Shown here piece by piece: positions 60,194-64,000 of a stretch of DNA of 64,000 nucleotides. The translations under genes were made by a program, and so were the position numbers. The notes beneath the pieces were generated by a model. That model worked only from the letters and a program-made list of their open reading frames with translations. It searched no databases and was not told where the DNA came from. The stretch comes from an uncultured Lachnospiraceae bacterium (GTDB lineage: Bacteria; Bacillota; Clostridia; Lachnospirales; Lachnospiraceae). The DNA lies in assembly GCA_947576945.1 (NCBI GenBank), contig CANPTH010000003.1, positions 1 to 64,000 of the forward strand, read 5' to 3'. Every line of letters starts with the position of its first letter. Within the stretch, counting starts at the first letter, position 1.

Positions 60194-61648
60194 ATGTTGC
60201 ATGCAGAACAGGATATTATTTTATATGGAAGCGGCAGGAGATGCGCCAGGATACTGCCTTTGCTGACAAGAGCAGGTGTTTCCATCAAAGCGGTTATAGA
60301 CAGCGGGCAGGCAAAACAGGGAACCTGGATAGAAAATCTTGAAGTTCAGGCTCCATCAGTATTGCGGGAATATAAGGATACGGTCCTGTGTATTACCGTT
60401 GCCGATCCGGTGGAACAGGAACAGATCAGGGCAGCGTTACAGCGTGAGTATGGATATGATCTGACATATGAAATCCTATATGATGATTTAGCGCTGGAGG
60501 CAGTTTTGTTAATTCAGAAGATAAAGACTGAACGGATAGACTGTACGGAAGGCTGCGAACCTCATATAGTGTTTGATTGTGGTTCAGGCCTTGGTCTCGG
60601 CGGAATCGAGGAATGGACAAAAGGACTATGTACAGAATTGTTAAAGCAGGGTTTTGACAATCTTCATATCTATACGGATACGGGAAAATATCAGGTGCAG
60701 AATGTGCTGTTACCTGTTGTAGATCAGGTACTGGATAAGAACAAACTTCGATTTCGAGAAGAGATACTGGAATGTATTATGGACTATCTGACAGATTTGC
60801 TGCCGGTAACGGTAATAGCGGGAAAGCCGGAATCTTTTTTGGAGGCAGCAGATCTGTTAAAACAGATTGCGCCGGATAAGATACGTATTATTTCAGTCAT
60901 ACATGGCGGAGAAGAGCATCTTTACAAACTTTATGATAAATATATGGCGAATACGGACTTCTTTGTTACGGTAAGCGAGGATATCAAAAGAGACCTAATG
61001 GCCAAGGGTGTAGCGAAGGAAAGAATCGCTTCCATCACATGTCCGGTTGCATGTGAAGAAAAAACAGAACGTGCTTACACAACGGATGCAAACCTGCCCG
61101 TCAGGATTGGTTATGCCGGCAGGATCGTCATAACGCAGAAGAGAATGGACTTAATGCTTAGAGTCATCGAGGTGTTGGAAAAGAGAGAAGTGCCTTATCT
61201 TTTTGAAATAGCAGGAGATGGATCTTATAAGGCGGAAATGGAAGAAAAGGTGACGGCTTCTGGCTGGAGTGAGCATGTGCGCTTTGTGGGGCTTCTGTCA
61301 AGGGAACATATTCCTGAATTTTGGAGAAGACAGGACATTTATGTGAATATAGCGGATTCGGAAGGAAGGAGTATATCGCAGCTTGAGGCAATGGTAAATG
61401 GTGCGGTACCGGTGGTGACGTGCACATCCGGAACACAGGAAGATATTTGTGACGGTGACAATGGATATCTTGTGGAAATCGGAAATTATGAAAAGATTGC
61501 AGACAGGATCGTACATCTTGCAACGCATAGGGAATTGCTGCCGGAATTTGGCCGGAAAGCCCATGATACGGTATATCCGAAATGCCGGAAAGAGATACAT
61601 ACAGGATTTTGGGAGGATTTGCTAAAAAGTGGCTATGGATATCATTGA
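60194..61648 (+). CDS. Glycosyltransferase family 4 with N-terminal Rossmann-like module
   Basis: IILYGSGRRCARILPLL; C-terminal NIADSEGRSISQLEAMVNGAVPVVTCTSGTQEDI. Confidence 0.88.
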   Translation: MLHAEQDIILYGSGRRCARILPLLTRAGVSIKAVIDSGQAKQGTWIENLEVQAPSVLREYKDTVLCITVADPVEQEQIRAALQREYGYDLTYEILYDDLALEAVLLIQKIKTERIDCTEGCEPHIVFDCGSGLGLGGIEEWTKGLCTELLKQGFDNLHIYTDTGKYQVQNVLLPVVDQVLDKNKLRFREEILECIMDYLTDLLPVTVIAGKPESFLEAADLLKQIAPDKIRIISVIHGGEEHLYKLYDKYMANTDFFVTVSEDIKRDLMAKGVAKERIASITCPVACEEKTERAYTTDANLPVRIGYAGRIVITQKRMDLMLRVIEVLEKREVPYLFEIAGDGSYKAEMEEKVTASGWSEHVRFVGLLSREHIPEFWRRQDIYVNIADSEGRSISQLEAMVNGAVPVVTCTSGTQEDICDGDNGYLVEIGNYEKIADRIVHLATHRELLPEFGRKAHDTVYPKCRKEIHTGFWEDLLKSGYGYH

Positions 61649-63239
61649 TTATGGGGTACGGCAGGAGCCGTATCTTTCAGAAAAAGGAAAGATAAAGGAA
61701 CAGGCCTGGATAGATTTTGAGCAGGAGGCAAGTGGGAAGAGACTTTTCTTATTTGGAACCGGAGCGGGTACTGCTTATTTTTTCAGTAAATACAAAAATA
61801 AATATCATGTTACAGGTATACTGGATAATGATGAACGGTGGCACGGATTCACGGCAGGCGATATAATTGTGGAAGCGTTTGATTCTGTAAATGAGAAGGC
61901 AGGAGTCATGCCTGTCAGTTCGTTGGATAGTTATAGACGAGAGGAAATTCTTGTCCTCATAACAAGTACAAAATATTACAAAGAGATGGCAGAACAGCTT
62001 CTGAATCTGGGAGTCACGGCGTATTATGTGCTGTTAATGATGGAGGCAAACCGGAGAAGGCAATATCCTGAAATATGTGAAGCTACGGATATCAATGAAG
62101 AGATGAAAGCGTATGCGGAGATTTGCTGCAAAAGGCCGATTCAATGGAATAAGATCGTATTTCGTTCTTTCGACACTTATTCTGATCATGGTAAATATAT
62201 TACAGAACAGTTATTAAAGCGGAGTGAAGAACTTGATATTGTGTGGATACTGAGAGACCTGCAGGAGGAAGTGCCGGAGGGAGTGCGGACCGTCTGGACA
62301 GGAAACTGGAAGAAGCATATCTATGAAATGGAGACTGCCCATATCTGGGTCATAAATACCTTAATGCCTTCGCAGATCATAAAGAGAGAAGGGCAGATCT
62401 ATATTCACACGAAGCACTGGGCGAGTATTACGTTGAAAAAATTTTATCTGGATGCGTCTACGATTACGGATGTACCGGCAGATGTGGAGCGCTGGAGACA
62501 TAACGGAGAGTGTATGGATTATGTGCTTACGGGGAGCGAGTTTGATGCGGAAGCTTTCAGGAGAGGATTTGAGTTCCGGAAAGAAGCAGTGCAGGTAGGG
62601 TCATCGAGGACGGATGCGATGTTCCGGCCGGAAGAGTGCAGGAGCAAGGTGATCGATCATTATCATCTGGAGAGAGATCATAGATTTCTGCTTTACGCTC
62701 CCACATATCGATATAGCAAGGATAAACCAGGAGTGCACTCAGCGGAGGCGAGGAATATCGGACTGGATTACGCCATGATCCGAAACGCCCTGTCAGACAG
62801 GTTTGGCGGTGAGTGGGATATATTGCTGAGACTGCATCCGAGCGTAGCCAGAGAGAGTGGCAGATTTGCGGAAGGCAGTTATGTGGTGGACGTAAGCGCC
62901 TATCCGGACAGCGAAGAACTTGCGTCTGCGAGTGATATTATGATTTCTGATTATTCCAGTATTATGTTTGAACCTGCTTTTGTGAAGAAACCGGTGTTTT
63001 TGTTTGCAACGGATAAGGCGGAATACATAGACCATGAATATGATCTATTACTGAATTATGACGCGCTTCCGTTTCCGATTGCAGAGACGAACGGAGAACT
63101 GGCACAGTATATTACAAAGTTTGATCAGACAGCATATGAAAGCCGGGTGACAGCCTTTTTGGATCAGTATGGTGTGCGGGAAGACGGTCATGCCAGTGAA
63201 AGAGCGGCAGAATTCATTTTAAATTTGTTTCATGATTAA
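61635..63239 (+). CDS. CDP-glycerol glycerophosphotransferase family protein with N-terminal Rossmann-like module
   Basis: LFLFGTGAGTAYFFSKY; HRFLLYAPTYRYSKD; LLRLHPSVARE; SDIMISDYSSIMFEPAFVKKPVFLF. Confidence 0.95.
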   Translation: MDIIDYGVRQEPYLSEKGKIKEQAWIDFEQEASGKRLFLFGTGAGTAYFFSKYKNKYHVTGILDNDERWHGFTAGDIIVEAFDSVNEKAGVMPVSSLDSYRREEILVLITSTKYYKEMAEQLLNLGVTAYYVLLMMEANRRRQYPEICEATDINEEMKAYAEICCKRPIQWNKIVFRSFDTYSDHGKYITEQLLKRSEELDIVWILRDLQEEVPEGVRTVWTGNWKKHIYEMETAHIWVINTLMPSQIIKREGQIYIHTKHWASITLKKFYLDASTITDVPADVERWRHNGECMDYVLTGSEFDAEAFRRGFEFRKEAVQVGSSRTDAMFRPEECRSKVIDHYHLERDHRFLLYAPTYRYSKDKPGVHSAEARNIGLDYAMIRNALSDRFGGEWDILLRLHPSVARESGRFAEGSYVVDVSAYPDSEELASASDIMISDYSSIMFEPAFVKKPVFLFATDKAEYIDHEYDLLLNYDALPFPIAETNGELAQYITKFDQTAYESRVTAFLDQYGVREDGHASERAAEFILNLFHD

Positions 63240-63286
63240 CGGAATCCTGTAGCGCATATAAGATAAAAGGAAGAACGGAGGAAAGA

Positions 63287-64000
63287 ATGGATAAGCCCTT
63301 GATTTCAGTGATTATGCCTTCTTATAATGTCGCAAAATATATAAGGGTCTGTATGGAGAGTGTGCTTGCACAGTCGCTGCAGGATATGGAGATTTTAGCT
63401 ATTGATGCCGGTTCTGAGGATGGTACACTGGATATTTTGCGGGAGTATGCGGACAAAGATGAACGAATCTGTCTTGTTCATTCGGAAAAGAAGAGTTATG
63501 GTTACCAGGTCAATCTGGGAATCCAAATGGCGAGGGGCAAATATATCGGTATCGTAGAAACTGATGATTTTATAGAGCCGGATATGTACAGGATTTTATA
63601 TGAATGGACGAAAGAGAACGATGTCGATTATGTGAGAGGACAGGGGGCATTTTATAGAGAAATTGCGGAAGGAATGGCGGCGGAACGCCCGATTCGCTGT
63701 CCGATAAAGGACGAGGCCATGTTCGGAAGGGTTTTGAATCCGCATGAACATCCTGAGTTTGTATATAGTGACAGGTTTTTATGGCTTGGCCTGTATAGAG
63801 CTGATTTTGTCAGATCGATACGTCTCAATGAAACGCCTGGAGCGGCGTATCAGGATATCGGGTTTATGCTGCAGGTTCACATTAAGGCTGCAAAAGCAGT
63901 CTATGTGAATCGCTGTATCTATCATTATCGTCTTGATAATACTGCGTCATCCGCGTATGATGAACGTGCGTTCCGCTATCTTGTCCAGGAAACGTCTTAT
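63287..64000 (+). CDS. Glycosyltransferase family 2, truncated by the window edge
   Basis: MDKPLISVIMPSYNVAKYIRVCMESVLAQSLQDMEILAIDAGSEDGTLDIL; RBS GGAGGAAAG; open to the end, absent from the ORF track because no stop is reached. Confidence 0.93.
   Translation, partial: MDKPLISVIMPSYNVAKYIRVCMESVLAQSLQDMEILAIDAGSEDGTLDILREYADKDERICLVHSEKKSYGYQVNLGIQMARGKYIGIVETDDFIEPDMYRILYEWTKENDVDYVRGQGAFYREIAEGMAAERPIRCPIKDEAMFGRVLNPHEHPEFVYSDRFLWLGLYRADFVRSIRLNETPGAAYQDIGFMLQVHIKAAKAVYVNRCIYHYRLDNTASSAYDERAFRYLVQETSY

Noticed and set aside
1-64000. tRNA/rRNA genes and IS transposases
   Set aside because: No rRNA stretches, convincing tRNA cloverleafs or transposase motifs noticed; a tRNAscan/Infernal run would be needed to exclude small RNAs.

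Overview
The window looks like a chromosomal segment from a Lachnospiraceae-type Clostridium; this taxonomic guess rests on gene content and codon style only. Nearly all coding is on the + strand.

1-22 kb, metabolic and mobile-looking part:
- an 8-bp tandem repeat upstream of an HPr-like protein that lacks Ser46
- a DeoR regulator and a PepSY lipoprotein
- a nickel-pincer-cofactor operon (larE-larB-larC) with a Nik/Opp-type ABC transporter, preceded by a structured leader
- a hybrid histidine kinase
- a TetR / oleate hydratase / ferritin-like locus
- a small AT-rich three-gene cassette with a SecB-like chaperone, flanked by ~150-bp direct repeats, with a decayed second copy after a frameshifted AAA/PD-(D/E)XK gene

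22-64 kb, one long surface-glycopolymer biosynthesis cluster that runs off the right edge:
- CDP-alditol/teichoic-acid-like enzymes, LicD, several glycosyltransferases, SGNH hydrolases, ManNAcA synthesis genes, methyltransferases, a carbamoyltransferase and a radical SAM protein

Most notable observations:
(i) Two poly-G tracts lie inside coding sequences of the glycan cluster. One reads OFF (10 G, GNAT gene) and one reads ON (9 G, glycosyltransferase-like gene), which predicts phase variation.
(ii) A small Rossmann-like 'GxGxxG...hhDN' module recurs in about 15 otherwise unrelated cluster proteins.
(iii) Several unusual fusions: CBS + CitC-like ligase, TagD-like + Gfo/Idh/MocA, CDP-glycerol transferase + repeat/propeller-like domain.
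(iv) The SecB-like cassette resembles a toxin-antitoxin-chaperone or defence island.

All family calls come from reading motifs in the translations. No database search was run.
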